From Nomia melanderi (lineage: Eukaryota; Arthropoda; Insecta; Hymenoptera; Halictidae), in NCBI RefSeq assembly GCF_051020985.1, contig NC_135007.1, positions 2,849,001 through 2,913,000 on the forward strand: a stretch of 64,000 bases of DNA, in the 5' to 3' direction. The notes beneath the pieces are model-generated. The model ran no database searches. It was not told the origin of the DNA and worked only from the letters and a program-made list of their open reading frames with translations. A program made the translations under genes and the position numbers. Below, in pieces: positions 1 through 13,030 of this stretch. Numbering within the stretch: the stretch's first letter is position 1; each line of letters begins with the position of its first letter.

Positions 1-327
1 TATATTTATAGTTTATTCCTACCAGCTAACAATTAAACATATTCGTCTAGCAATTTTAATTTAGCAGAAATAAAGATTTTATATTTTTATATGATTTTAC
101 TTGAGTTTTCCCTTTTATCTTACCATTTTTGAGAAGCGAACATTTCAATGCCTATATAAAATTATATTTTTCTTCGTAACTAAATATTTTTATTAAAACA
201 ATCTTTTATTTCTTTATAACCAAAAGTCTACTTAAGATTACCACAAAAGGTTTTACGCGTTTAGTACTCCAGATATTTTGTTCTTATAACTCGAAAAAAC
301 CTTCCATTTTACCCTACTTTCCCCTAT
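1..327 (+). repeat. dispersed repeat copy, family A (left edge open)
   Basis: This copy aligns by eye, in the same orientation, with 48105-48408 and, inverted, with 12616-12815. Shared landmarks in order are tatatgattttac, aactaaatatttttattaaaa, cttttatttctttgta, ctccagatactttgtt and the terminal ttccatttt...tactttcccc. No inverted termini were recognised. The copy probably extends beyond the window start. Confidence 0.75.
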
Positions 328-894
328 ATTCAACCAAGCACAGTAATTTATGAGTAAAAGGAACTACTGATATCTTAAGCCGCACACATTCAACTATCTC
401 GGAGAAAATATATTTTTCAATTTAGACGACATTTTTAAAATTTACTTTTGGTCGGCTAAAACAACTAACTCAGCTACGGTGGAACGGTTGCAGATATAAT
501 AAAGTTTATTACACCTGGACTTAACGACTCGGGTACGTGGGATGAACACTCCCTACGCGGGGCTAAATAAAAAGAGATATACTGCAGACTTACGACAAAG
601 TGTCCCGTTTCCTCGTAATTCGAACCTCGTACAAACAGCAAGACGCGATCGTCGAATCTATTGGGCATCCGGTAAAGATTAAACTTTCGCGACTTAATTC
701 CCAACCGTAAACCTTAATTGAATACATCACCGTGCGTTCACGTTAATAGTGAACAGCTAATTGTACGAAGATCCACGGAAGCGTGGACGTTTTTTAATAA
801 GAACGACTTCGTGCGATTTCTCATTCTGTTGAGATTACAGGAATAAACTTTGGAAGTTCATTGGAGACAAGTTTCTACAACATTTTATTCGGCT

Positions 895-1690
895 ATAATA
901 CGTTCACTGTCAGCGTTTGTTTCGGTGGCGATCTCAATTGTAATATTTTGTTCTGTTAACCGTGGAAGTTAGTTCAAAAAATCTCTCAGTTTGCACGCAA
1001 TAAAATCAAAAAATGAAGTATGTACTAGTCGAACGCAGAACGAATACACCTAGGATATATTTTAATGAAAAGCCAAAGCAAAACAAAAAAGAGTTACATG
1101 TTTATCTGAAAAAGTAAACAATTTATTGTTGAAAAAATTAGTATCATTTCAAGCTTTAAGATGACGCGTATACGCGTCAAACGAAGTTAACTGGTTAAAT
1201 AATGTAGCATCTTTAAAACATAGCTTAGGATATTTTTCAGAAACGTAAATGCGAGAGTGAGCACGAGCAAAGAGCAATAAAAGAGAAAAGCCTAACGGTG
1301 AAGGGAAAGTGGCCTACACAATGTCGCAGGTCCAAGGTTTTCTGTTAGCCTTTGAAAGGGTGTGTTGACCCCTTACGAATGTCATACGAATGTCTGAAAG
1401 AGAATCTGTGCCGAGAGAGAGAAAGGGAGTCGTGCGTTGGTCTTCGTGGCAGTAAGTTGTCGAATTGTGTGTTGTTATTACTTCGTTTTGTATATTGAAA
1501 CATATTCTACATAGTATTAATAAACATTGTTATTTGTTAGTTCTTTTATATTCTCGTATATTATTCCCAATCCATAAACATATATTATAATAACAGTATC
1601 TATAGGATTAATATCATTTTCTTCGTGTAAAATATAGTATTGCAGCCGTCGCAAATTTATATCGCTGGTAGTGAACGTGTTAATCTTTTA
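895..1690. repeat. modular repeat related to the 27.8-kb and 55-kb elements
   Basis: Segments at about 898-1200 match 27.90-28.42 kb (agcgtttgtttcg, ttagtatcatttcaagcttt, tgacgcgtatacgcgtcaaacg). About 1250-1475 matches 54827-55080 (gcaataaaagagaaaa, caatgtcgcaggt). About 1640-1685 matches 28.1 kb (gtgaacgtgttaat). This is a decayed composite copy. Confidence 0.6.
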
Positions 1691-2024
1691 CAATGGCGTC
1701 ATTGTATTTTGTTGCTCCTGCCCCTCCATTTATATGGTAAAGTATAACACTATTTACGCGGTGTTGTTTAATCGCTTGCACTATGATGTCTTTCATAACT
1801 GCGTTTAACAGAGCTACTTTATTGTTCATAATTCACTAGAAAAAGAAAAAAATTCTACGTTTACTCTATGTCTATGTTCATTCTGAAGCACTAGAATTAA
1901 TAATAGAAATGTAGTATTCAATTCGGACTTGAAAGAGTTAAGTAACGTTTACATTTGTTATATTTTATTTGAAATATTTGCCACGAGTCTGACACAATAC
2001 TATAGGGTAAGGGGTTGAACACGA

Positions 2025-2170
2025 TCTGAATTTAGTGACATTGAATAAAATTTACTTTTGTTTCCTGGGATGTTACTATTATTATTTCTTTGTTGAATTA
2101 GATGAAATAAATATGTAGTTTTAATACTTATACCAGCTTTTCTTTCGAATATTTTGTTTTCCTTTGTACT
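2025..2170 (+). repeat. dispersed repeat pair, copy 1
   Basis: The segments gatctgaatttagtgac, gaataaaatttacttttg, gaaataaatatgta and cagcttttctttcgaatat recur in the same order at 5155-5320. Confidence 0.65.
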
Positions 2171-2872
2171 GACAGTTCTATTTCCGCAATTTTCATTCGC
2201 GTAAGACGACTTGAGGTGAAACGTATACTCTGCGTAAATGAAGGAACAGGTGTGCTACTATGAAGAATAATTTCTATTATTACGTTTACATATGTTTCTC
2301 TAAAAATAACATATTATAATTTTAATATTCCTTTTACATGCAGTAATTAAACTTAATAATACTTGCTTTTACATTTGTAATAATGTGAGCAAAATTATAG
2401 GAAGAATAAGTCCATTCGGTATGTATTGTATTGTAATAAATTTTGAGAAAAGAAATATTTACATTGAAAAAGCTACCTATTTTTTAAAACGACGTTTAGT
2501 TATATAATTCTTTATCAAGATTCGAGCAGTTGCTATATGTAGTCTTTTTCTATTTCCATCAGTTTTCAAGATATTTAAAAAAAATAAGTTTCTTAAATCC
2601 AAGTACAATTCTAATTTGTTTTAGAATTACCAAATATTATTATATTCAAAGCTTCATGAGAACTGATGCATTCAAATTAGACGATGTTTCTTGTCATAGA
2701 ACATTGGTAATCCAACGTGATTTATGAGATCTCATAATCAAATGACGTTAGTGAATATATGCATCTATAAGTGAAGTTGGAACTGAATATCAGGACTGCT
2801 TCAGTCATTTTGCATGAAATACTAATATATTACCTCTGTATTAATGCTGAAAAAAATAGACTACTCTCTTAA

Positions 2873-3123
2873 CACGTTAAAGGCCATGAGAATCTTGAAC
2901 GTTTATATATAAACGTTTATATTTATATGATTTGTTCCTTCGTAACAAAGGTAAATAGAAACAATTATTAATTATTTAGCATCAGAATTCTTATATTACA
3001 CTATTGCTAATTTATTCATATTATTAAATACATTTAGTCGACAGCAGTCATCTTGCCTATTGTAATTTTCTTCAAGCAATTCTGAAGCGTCGGTCATCGG
3101 TGACCGACACAGCATTTAACGTG
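2873..3123. mobile_element. TTAA MITE, family with cacgttaaa ends
   Basis: It is flanked by TTAA (2869-2872 and 3124-3127) with 9-bp inverted ends cacgttaaa and tttaacgtg. It is related along its length to 42667-42883 (ttattaattatttagcatca versus the same region there). Confidence 0.75.
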
Positions 3124-4744
3124 TTAATATTCACTCAATTTTATCTGAATTACATAATCATTTCCGATACGTTGCTATATTGTACGTTATTTGTTCGGAT
3201 GAACACGGCATAAGCAGAGAATTTATATAATATTATTTAAATGGTTGCGATATTATGCAAAGCCGATTAACTAACCGATCAAATTGATCATTATTCGAGC
3301 TATGTGTAGAATTCGGCTATCGTCAATCTAATGGAGGATGCTGAGATTAAATTTGTCTCTGTCGAGACGACTGAGGGAATCTATCAAATCAATTCGATGA
3401 AATATTCCTGGGTTTTACCTTCCGGATGCCAATATACCGAAGCAATAAGTCACAGTGCCAACTAGTGATGTTTTAATAACTCTTTTAATCCCCATGTGAT
3501 TTACGTTTTTATCGTCGTTCTCTGGTTAGCAAGACTCTGAAAGAAGATTGCAAATATCTGAATCTACTTATTTTATAAATTTTCCCTCAAAAGTTTGATA
3601 TTTTTAAACTAGAAAGATACGTCGAATATTATATAATGAAAAATATGATGAACATTAAGCTAATAATGTGTTAAAAGTGCATGTATAAAATGTATTCGTA
3701 ATTTTAAATAGTAGAAAAGTAAATTTTCAATATAAAAATATATTTTTACACCTTCGTAGGGTTACACTTTCTAAATTAAAATGAGAAAATAAACTCAATC
3801 AATAGTTTCTAACATGAAAATTCGTAAGTACGGTCGTTTGCCATGAACATACGCGAACATTGTAATAAACAAATTTGAAATTAACAGAAAACTGATTTAA
3901 CCCTGCCTATTTCATTTTAATCAAGACACCAGATATAGACGTCAAATAGTGATGGAGTTTGCACATAATGGAGTCATAGAGATATTCTAAAAAAAGAAGT
4001 TTCTTCTTGAAATAAATCCTGTATTTACCGTCATTTCGTGTCCCGGTGTATCGTATTGCATTGTCATATTATACGGTAGAGATTCCGAATTTTCCACTGA
4101 AGTTGCTTGGAATGTCGTCTCTGATTTGGCAACCCCGGGACAATGAAACTTATTCAGGAAGCAGTCGTACCTACGACCGCATAGAAATAGAATTCGGCGG
4201 AGTTTGTCGAGCAAACCGCACGTTGGATCCACTTTGATTGATTCGTGTGATTGATCCAAACCTCCGGATGATCGTGAAATTCATTACAACGATACACCCT
4301 CAGCATTCCATTCTAATCAAATATAATATTCCGCGATGGAAAATCGCGGGAAGACAGGCAAATCGATATCTGCTCCGAAGCGAGAAATTTAATGGAAAAG
4401 AGGCAATGATTTTATTTTATGGGGTACCTACATGGTAGGATATATAGTGATAGGCTTCACACAGACGAACAGATCCTCACGAAGTCAATTCCGTTACGAT
4501 AATCCGCAATAGGGTAACTCGATGAAAGAGGCAAGCGGATTCGTAAGAGAGAAAAGGCATTAAAGCTCAACAGAACGAATTAGCCAAAGGTCCCTTCTAT
4601 TTTCCCGTTTATCCGGGTTAATTAAATTTCCATTGATCTGACCCTCTCGTTAACAAATATTACAGGCGCGCGGTGATCCGTCTGAAATATTAAAACGATC
4701 ACCGCCATGGATACGCGGCATCACATTATTCGCCTGCCTACCTA

Positions 4745-5071
4745 CAGTGAGTCACAAAAGTATTGGTACCCCCTGAACTACCGCCTTTGAACGATTGATA
4801 TTTATTCAGTACATTACTTTTCAAACGATCAGGCATGAGTACGATCCAAATCATCAGGCTAATGAAACCAATTTCGTTCTTATTTACGTAAAATTCCATT
4901 TTTGTTATAGTACAATGTTGTTTTGCAATAAAGTATATATAAGTTTGAAAGTTTTGTAATTTTAACATGTATTTCTGATGACATAAACTTTGAAACTTGT
5001 ATTGTAAACAAATATCAATCGTTTAAAGTTGGCAGGAGTTTAGGAGGTACGAATACTCTTGTGACTCACTA
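4745..5071. mobile_element. Tc1/mariner-type MITE, about 327 bp
   Basis: Long terminal inverted repeats of about 60 bp start cagtgagtcacaaaagtatt and end aatactcttgtgactcacta. The copies agree over the acgattgatattt segment too. TA dinucleotides flank both ends (4743-4744 and 5072-5073), the Tc1/mariner target duplication. The interior is AT-rich with no transposase. Confidence 0.85.
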
Positions 5072-5154
5072 TATATCATCATACACCTGATTCTCGATTT
5101 ACGCAGACGTTTTTTTATGTAAATTAGAATACTATTTACGTGGTAGCTTATGTG

Positions 5155-5320
5155 TGTGATCTTAATTTATGCGATCAGAATTTAGCAACACCGAATAAAA
5201 TGTACTTTTGTTTTTTTAAGTGTCATTATTACCATTTCTTATGTTTGGCTATGCGAAATAAATACATATTTTTAAAACTTATATCAGCAACGGATTTTCT
5301 TTTGATATTCATAATTCTGA
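5155..5320 (+). repeat. dispersed repeat pair, copy 2
   Basis: Same landmark order as 2025-2170 (cgaataaaatgtacttttg, gaaataaatacata, gattttcttttgatat). It lies just right of the mariner MITE. Confidence 0.65.
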
Positions 5321-5628
5321 ATTCAGAATTCAGTATCCGAGACAACCTTTGCTGCAGAGCATAAGAGTAAAAGACCGGTGTGCCGGATGAAAGATTTTAA
5401 TATATAAATGGATGTGGTCTGTGAGGTACTGTTGCATTGAATAAATATAATGCATCAAGTGTATAAGAGATTTAAGGGAACGAGGAATGGCACCACATAT
5501 TTTCAAAGATGAAGAAATGAAACTACTGCTTAGGAACTTTCATGATTGATCATAGTCTTTTAAAGGGAAAATTGGAAGAAAGTGAATTTTAAAACCAATA
5601 TAATACCTTGTTACAAAGGGAAACTTAA

Positions 5629-5847
5629 CACTGAAACTACCGAGCAGTTAAATTGACTTTTTCAAATTTCTCTGTAGAAACTTGCAGAGTGCATCTATTA
5701 AGAGTTTAATTGATTTACAATCCAGTTTGCGTATTGCTAAATCAATTTCTTTAATAATTTCTCAGAGAAGCATCTGTTATCTATTTAATAATTGCAAAAC
5801 GAAGAAATCAGGAATGGGTCGTTTTGACCTGTCTAGTAGTTTTAATG
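5629..5847. mobile_element. TTAA MITE, same family as 42888-43104
   Basis: TTAA flanks are at 5625-5628 and 5848-5851. The left end is cactgaaactaccgagcag and the right end ctagtagttttaatg. At 219 bp it is close in length to the neto intronic copy, and its interior matches the copy nested in the LTR at 60.4 kb. Confidence 0.85.
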
Positions 5848-6232
5848 TTAACAGGAAATAGATTGAAATAATATCTGATATTTATATTTAGCATATAAAA
5901 CTAATATAAACATAAAACTATTGCAGTTTTAACAAAATAGTAGGAATATTGTAATTCCGTATTATGTATAAGTAATATAGCTGTATAAACAAATTCTAGA
6001 AGAATCCATTCGTGCAAATAATACATTAAAAGACAGTGCACTTTTCTCAGATTTGCCGATAAAATATTAATCAGTTTTCCTGTACATTCCCGTGTAAAAG
6101 ATATAACATTATTATATTTTAAGTTACTCCACACAGTTCTAACAACAATGACGAATTATTTTAAACCATTACTACAGTTGTTAAAACGAATAAAATCACC
6201 TAATACCAAATCGCATTGTTGAATTCTATGTC

Positions 6233-6450
6233 AACACAATATTGACCGTTCACGAGTTACCTCGTGTTTGCACTTACATGAATCATTTAAATTTTTTAAA
6301 CGCAGGGCAATCAAAGTTATATAAAAGATATGTCCAAAGCTTCATTGCAATTCATTATGTATAAATAAAGTATATGGAACTTTTAACACATTGTTGACCG
6401 GTAATTTTACACAGAAGGTATTTTATGTCACCGGTTATTATCCCGTAATT
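6233..6450. mobile_element. rearranged copy of the cacattgttgaccg MITE
   Basis: The left part (about 6240-6375) follows the 51.6-kb copy in the same orientation (attgaccgttcacgagttac, aacgcagggcaat, ttatataaaagatatgt, ttcattatgtataaataaag). It then switches at TTAA 6383-6386 to the right end of that element in reverse orientation (cacattgttgaccgg, taattaaata). Confidence 0.7.
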
Positions 6451-9294
6451 AAATATGAAAGTGAAACAATCTAAATAGACACACGATTTCTAACCCCAGT
6501 AGTTTCTAAGATGTCCGAACAAATATGTTCCTCACCTTCGAAGGCTCTTTTCATCCCTCCGATACGAGTAACGACCGATAAAAAGATACACTCTACAGCC
6601 ATACGTTTTTCATCCACGCTCGAGAGTATCTAACGTTAAAAAGAACAGATTAAAACAAGACCATCCCCGGAGAGGGAATGGGGAATCGAAATATCGGAGA
6701 TTAAAATGGACGTTATCAGCATCTATCAGATACAACGCAAAAGGGGAAAAAACAGCTGGCGTAATCCCATTGCGGTGGAAGCTATTTATCGCGGAACGAA
6801 ATTATGCGAATTGATGCGGTTTCGAGGACATCGAGCCGCGTATTTACATTTTATTAAAAGTGACAGGGGCCGATGGCCGGGCATAAATCGCGATCCCGCC
6901 GATATCACGAGTTCCCTGCATACTGCGGTGGATGCAGATGCGAGGCTGATCCGCGGCTGCACGGCGGATGCCCGCACGAAAGCCGCGTTGTAAAGATCAG
7001 ACTTTATTCCTCCATTTCCCTTCCCGCCGTTTTTCCGCTTCGAATCTCCGTATACGCGGCGAACGACGTTGTTTACACGGTGCCCGATAAGACGATCCAT
7101 CTTATCCGCGACAGATCAGCTGATACCAGTCGCGAAATGTGTCCCCGTTCTCACCTGTCCCTCCATTTCTCTGGCGGAACTTAGAAGAACCGATGCAACG
7201 AGGCAGAACCAATAATGGAGCCTTGCAACGTCAAAGTAAGCAATCTCGAGTAGCGTTTGATAAAAAACCTTATCGATAAGTTCAGAAGAAACTTGGCGCG
7301 TCAGACTGCCCAGAAAAATTAATTAGAGAACTATCAGTCTTCCGGCAAATTAAATTGTTTATGAATACCTGTTAATACTACTTCTAAAAGGGCTTCAACG
7401 TGAATTCCGGTTAATTAGGGTCCGTTTAAAGTTTGAAACCTCCGTCCACCGGCCACCCTTCCCTGTCGCAAGTCCAAAAAATTTGTCTCCATTATACCGT
7501 GAGATGTTCTGTAATTTGGTTTAACGACACCGGCAGCACAAAGCTTGCGGAGCCACAGGAACGTCCGCCGGTCGACGGTAGACAATGGATCCCCTTAGAA
7601 GAAACTTCTTCCGTCGCGTTAACGAAGACAAAGGGAAACGCGAAGGCGAGTCGAGCGGAGTCGAAGTATTAGCACGGAACATTAACTCTAAATCCGTAAT
7701 CGACAGTACCATTAACGCCCAGGAACCGAACCGTCGGAAAGGAAACCGAGGTCAAGAAACACGTGGCCGAAACCGCTGAAAAAAGTCGGCCGTTAATTTA
7801 TTTAACGGGAACTACCCTGCGCGTCGCCCCGGTTTTCCGACCCTGTTTAAAGTCTCGCGCGCGATCGGCGAATATTTAAAAGGAACAATAAAACTTACTG
7901 TCTAATTTTCGCCGTATTGGTGGAAGTAGGTCGATCGCACCTCGAAGAACGGGACCATTATCGTGTATTTATGCCCGCGCGGGAAGGGCCGGTGAAATAC
8001 CGGCTATCGAGGAATAATGGTGGGACGTGACGCTCACGTGAAAAAGCGCAATTTTCCAATAGGCGTGTGCGCAGCCCACGGGATGCCGGTCGAATTCTAA
8101 AAGTTCCTTTTTAGTGGGCCGTATATCAATCCGGCAGACGTCGCGGTGTCATGAAATCGTGATCTTCGAATGGGCGTAAATTTTTTCTTCGCCACGGCCC
8201 GAAACTACTCCTCCCTGGCGAATTCTTTTTCGATCAGCTTCCAGCGGCCGAACAGCCACTTCGCCTCCTTTTATTCTTCTTCCGCGAATAAATTTCCCCG
8301 CTCGGGCGGGAATCCACGGCCATTATGTCGCGGGATCCACCGTTGGGGGAGAACATTAATTTTATGGAGCCGATGATCGCCTTTTTTATTCCGCCGTCTA
8401 GCCCAGGTGAGAACGCTCGTTGACGGAACTGCGGGTGCGATATTTCTGCTTGGTAGTTTTAGATAGAGTAATTTCTAAAGTATGTTCGGGCATAGGGTTC
8501 GTGCTTTAAAAGCATGCTGGTGTTTCGATTTATGGCCCTGTCCCCGACTTCGGGTTTCTCGACTCCTATACGCCCTTGTCGATTTATCGAGGATGCTGCG
8601 ACCAATCGAGGTACAATTGTCCAGGCGCACTGGATATTGGAATGTAATTTGAAGATTGAATTACTGGTTGGTTCGCAATTTTCGGCGTAATTGAGTTGGC
8701 AGATGTCCTTTGCGTTTAGTTCTTCGGTGATTTTGATAATGAAATTATGAAAATGGAAGAAGAACAGAGAAAAATCAAACTAAAAAACGGGAGCGAGTGT
8801 AATGTTTTATATTTGCTAGTAAAAACGATGAAGTTCCTATTTAGCAGACCTTAAATTGCGGGATTATACAATTAATCGTTAAAGGCGATAACAAAGTGAG
8901 AAAATAACCTTGACCATTTTAAGAAGATTTATTACCTACACCCACACCATTAAACTTCGCAAAACTTACATAGTACTGTAGAATTCACAATATTTTTTGT
9001 ATCAATAGTTAGTAGATGGTACTGTTTTCTATCGTCTTAAATAATATGATGTTTTATCACTAGTAAAGGAACAGGAATTTATCTACATGATTTCAATGAT
9101 CTGTGATGTAAGGGCGTTTGGTAGTAAAGATATAAAACAATAATTCTAATGGCACAACAGAAATTCAGTAGTTCGACGGTCCGCAGTAGTTAAAAAAGTA
9201 AAAAGGAATATTCGATGTCTAGGAGAAACTCATTGCTAAGAGGATTCTTACAAGAATGCTGTATCTCTTTTGACATTACATAACCTTTGAACAA

Positions 9295-9507
9295 TTGGTT
9301 ACTCACATGATTTCAGTCGAACAGCATCTTGAACGGGTGGAGAGGAAAGTGGATTCGGCCGCAGGCACCACCTCATCTCGCGGCTCGGCCAGTAACAACG
9401 ACGTGCCGAAACTAATTCCGCCATTACTATCGGGCCGAGCGCTGCGAGTGGACGTCTTTCCTTGCCTCTCTAACCGTTTCAGACACTACCAGGTTGGGAT
9501 CATCTGA
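9295..9507 (+). CDS. possible internal exon of an unidentified plus-strand gene
   Basis: An island of coding-like sequence stands in AT-rich DNA. An acceptor-like atgatttcag (AG at about 9316-9317) is followed by codons for EQHLERVERKVDSAAG, a short amphipathic coiled-coil-like helix, then a Ser/Asn-rich stretch and VPKLIPPLLSGRALRVDVF. Codons are G/C-ending (GTG, GCC, AAC, GAC, CTG), unlike the flanks. A CAG|GTTGGG donor-like site falls near 9492-9493, and the frame closes at 9505-9507. No neighbouring exon was found and the family was not recognised. It may be an exon of a gene with large introns extending left or right, or a relic. Confidence 0.35.
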   Translation: MVTHMISVEQHLERVERKVDSAAGTTSSRGSASNNDVPKLIPPLLSGRALRVDVFPCLSNRFRHYQVGII

Positions 9508-9739
9508 ATAACCAACTCTACCTAAATAAAATAATTCCATATTTTTACGAATAACAAAAATAGTGTCGGTGATCAAGGTTTTAATATTGTTTTACATTAT
9601 AAAAGATTGACGGTTGACAGGGTAGAGTAACTGCGGAAATGGCGTTATCTTAGTATTTCTCTGGTTAGGAATATAAAGAATGACATCACGGTTTTGTAAA
9701 CATATTTAACCGCGTAGGGTTATCTATCCTATATTTTAA

Positions 9740-9973
9740 CCCTTTGCACTCGAGACTCTCACGCACTACTTGATTTCATACAGTAGAACTCTAAAATTTG
9801 AGATGTAATATTATGCTTCGCATAATGCATAAATTTGAGAAATATTGAAATAAAATAACTTTGTTCCTCGATGTACGTGTGATTTCTCTTCGAGTTAGTT
9901 TCACAAAATATCGTTTTTATCTCATCAGAAAATGTTGAAATATTTCTAGTGAAAAATTTCTAAGTGCAAAGGC
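9740..9973. mobile_element. piggyBac-type MITE, CCCTTTGCAC ends
   Basis: TTAA at 9736-9739 and 9974-9977 encloses ccctttgcactcgagac at the left and taagtgcaaaggc at the right. A CCC start next to TTAA is characteristic of piggyBac-family ends. It is 234 bp long without an open frame. Confidence 0.85.
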
Positions 9974-12083
9974 TTAAATTTGATATAAACAATATAAAAG
10001 TTACTTTGTTTTTCGAATGTGAGTAACCTCGTAGAAATCGTAGTTTTTATGTATCTTCTCCTGGTTTTATAAATGTATAAAATATATTTTAATATGAAGG
10101 AAAATTTGTATATTTAATTTAAATGTGAATGCCGTCTGCATTTCCAAGAAATTGCGATTTTTCGTAAGTTGTGAAAAGATAACGGTAATTGTCAGTGAAA
10201 TTGTAATGCCTTTGTTTAAGGATGATACGCAAAAAGTAAATAATTAAAAATTAGTACTATGATGCTTCTTTGTTTCATGAAAATCGAAAAATGGAGATTA
10301 AAATATTGTTACTTTTGCTCTCGATAGAATTTTAGTTTATCTACTTTACTTATTTTAGATGATATCTAAAATTGTTATTAGTGAACAATTAATAATTGTT
10401 TACTGTAGTTTCTACCGAATATTTATATTAATAAATTTAATTTAATCTCGTTAACACAAATATTTTGTATAAATTCAACTTTATACTTACAAACCATTAA
10501 AAAAAATACACATCGAGCGTACACAATTTTGTTTGTTGTTTAAAAACATTTCTTTCCAAGCGACATTATTTTTATTAAAAAATAAAAAATACCTTTCTAA
10601 GTTCTTGAACCACTAAGTTAAAGGCACTAGTAATTGAGTTGATATCAGTAGTTGACCATTTTTCAGGAAAAAGTGAAAAATAAGGTTTTTAGAAGTAATA
10701 ATCTTTTGATAAAGGCGCGGTAGATATGCTGTAAATCTATTAACCCAACTCCGAAACATTCTTACCTGAATTAAATTGCTTATCATAAAAACTAACGATT
10801 TATTTCATTGGTGTTGGTTTTATAACTCCGTATTGTAACTTTCTTAACGTTGTCGTTAAGAAACGGTGTATAATTCACGGTAAGAAATTGCTAACCTTTT
10901 AACTTTTTATCACTACTGACGCAAATAATGAATTTTCAAAAATGTCTATAAAATGTGTATAATACAACTATTTCAAAAACGTTCACTTTGTTACATAATA
11001 TCAGAATTTCAAACAGCATTTTTGCGCATATAGTCTCTGTATTTAATAAAGGCCCAAATGTTTACTATTATTTACGCAGACATTTCTTTTTAGCTTAGTC
11101 AACTACCGGTGCTTTTACCTTAATTAAACTAGAAATTTCATATAAATCTTCTAACTTCCTAATATTCCTTAAAGTTAGGAAAAAATTCTAGAACATTCTT
11201 CAAAGAAGCGGATTAACGATATTTTCAGTTTATCGTACAGAAAATACAAGAATATAAAGACCACAATATAATAATTACTACGTAACAAGTAAACAAAGAT
11301 ACATAGAAATACCGTTGATAAGTTGCAGTGTTATCTAATTTCTTTTTGACTTAGCATGTCACTGCTTCGCTGCACAGTACTTCGAGTATCCCAAAGAATC
11401 GAAAATCGAAGAAAATTCGAAGATAGTCGCCTATCGTCGGCGAAGAAGCCAGACGCGTTACATGCTGGGATCGCGAAGAAAGATCGTACTGGGGCGGTTC
11501 TTTTTCGTTTTGAAACACCGCGCCGAGGAAAGAAAGGAAAATTTATCTCGCAGTCGCACGGGCAAAAACATGGATCTCCTCGCTGATATAGAGGGACCGC
11601 TGAATAGATGCTCGATGCCTGTGTGCACGGGCCACTAGGAGAACATTCACGACCTACAAACATATATTTACCACGACGTCTGGTACTCGAGCAGCCTCAC
11701 CCTCCTACATAAGCAGGATTCCACGATGCCCGGATGTGTCTTGTTCTCTTTGCTCCGCAGGAACGTCGAAAAGATCCTTCCCTTGGAAGCTCTCGAAATG
11801 CTTATTTTACGGCGGCGGCGTCATAAAGGCGCGATCTTCCAATGAGCGTAAAACTCTCGACTTCGATTCACCGTTACCCTACGGACTCTCTCCGATAAAT
11901 ACAGATAGGGTGGAAAGAGGCTTGTCCCCCTCCTTGCGTCATGTATCCGCTTTTTCTGTCCCAGTGGACAATGGGGATTTGAATCTTGCAAAGGGAGTTC
12001 TCAAACGCGATTCGATGCATTCTGAACGTGATTAGGGTCGGATCGTACAGGGTGAAGAGTGTGAACAGTTTGCAGTATATTAA

Positions 12084-12330
12084 CCCTTTGCTCTCGAGAC
12101 GCGACTCTCAGTCGTCATTTAATTCGACGCAGTAAAATTATAAAGTGAAAAATTCAATATAAAATGTTGAATATGATATTAACGCATAAAACATAGAAAT
12201 AAAACAATTCTACCTCATAATTTATGCAAGATGTTTCTTTATGTAAGTTGGAAATAATATTATTAATATTTCGTCAGAAAATAATGAATGTTTGTAATGA
12301 AAAATATTATAAATTATCGAGCGCAATGGA
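12084..12330. mobile_element. piggyBac-type MITE, same family as 9740-9973
   Basis: TTAA at 12080-12083 and 12331-12334. It starts ccctttgctctcgagacg and ends tcgagcgcaatgga. The interior shares the cagtaaaattataaa segment and the AT-rich tract with the other copies. Confidence 0.8.
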
Positions 12331-12454
12331 TTAACCCCTTGGAGTACGATTTATTTCTTAACCAATATCGGTACTTTATTATTAATAATTTATTGGAAGA
12401 GACTGATGAAATGACAGACATGTGACTCATGTGAGTAATGTATTGTACTTAGTA

Positions 12455-12600
12455 TGTAATACAGTTAATATACGTGATCCTTATAAAAATTGTAACAATA
12501 AACTCTTCTGTTGATTTCTTCAGATCTTCAGTATAATATTCAAGTGAAACTTTATTTTTAAAGTCATTTTGAATATTTAACACTTTTAAGCTCTAGTATT
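12455..12600. repeat. partial copy related to the 42888-43104 MITE
   Basis: Shared segments are taatatacgtgatcc/ccttataaaaatt, ttgatttcttcaga and tattcaagtgaaact followed by attttgaatat. Clean termini are missing. Confidence 0.55.
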
Positions 12601-12615
12601 AACTTCAGTCCATTA

Positions 12616-12815
12616 GGGGAAAGTAGGATAAAATGGAACGCTTTTTTCTTATTGTAATAACCAAGTATCTGGAGCAATAAATGCATGAAACCTTTTTTAG
12701 AAGCCCTAAGTACACCTTTGGCTATAAGGAAATGAAAACTTTTTTAATAAAAATGTTTACTTCCGAAGGAAATTACGATTCTCTAAGCATTCATGTAGAA
12801 TCAAATACAAATACA
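12616..12815 (-). repeat. dispersed repeat copy, family A, inverted and internally deleted
   Basis: It reads ggggaaagtagg, atggaacgctttttt, agtatctggag and ttaataaaaatgttta, the reverse complement of the other two copies. About 40 bp are missing before atgtagaatcaaat. Confidence 0.7.
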
Positions 12816-12838
12816 ACATAAATAGACTATAAATATAC

Positions 12839-13030
12839 AGGGTGAGTCAACTAACGTTTCCATCTCAAATATCTTTGTTGTTTTTAAAGATACGTGAAAT
12901 GTCTTAAGGACAAAGTTGAATGGTTCAGTGGGGCTCACATGATACCAAAAATATTTCTGTTTTTATGTCATTTTTTTTTAGTGATTTTAAGGTCTCCTTG
13001 ATTTTTTTAAATGGAATTAACTACTTTTTT
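12839..13030. mobile_element. possible transposon end fragment
   Basis: It begins acagggtgagtcaactaacg, resembling the CAGGGTG-type ends of insect DNA elements. A similar but shorter start (acacaaggtgagtcactta) occurs near 47600. No opposite end was found. Confidence 0.3.

Larger units (their letters stand above)
1..9290. other. intergenic or intronic DNA with repeats, no recognisable gene
   Basis: This stretch is AT-rich. It holds dispersed repeat copies (1-327, about 895-1690, 2025-2170, 5155-5320), TTAA elements (2873-3123, 5629-5847), a mariner-type MITE (4745-5071) and a rearranged MITE (about 6233-6450). From about 6.66 to 8.42 kb it becomes GC-rich with frequent CpG and many short overlapping open frames on both strands. 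None of these shows a domain, splice-site support or consistent codon bias. I see no gene in it. Confidence 0.6.
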
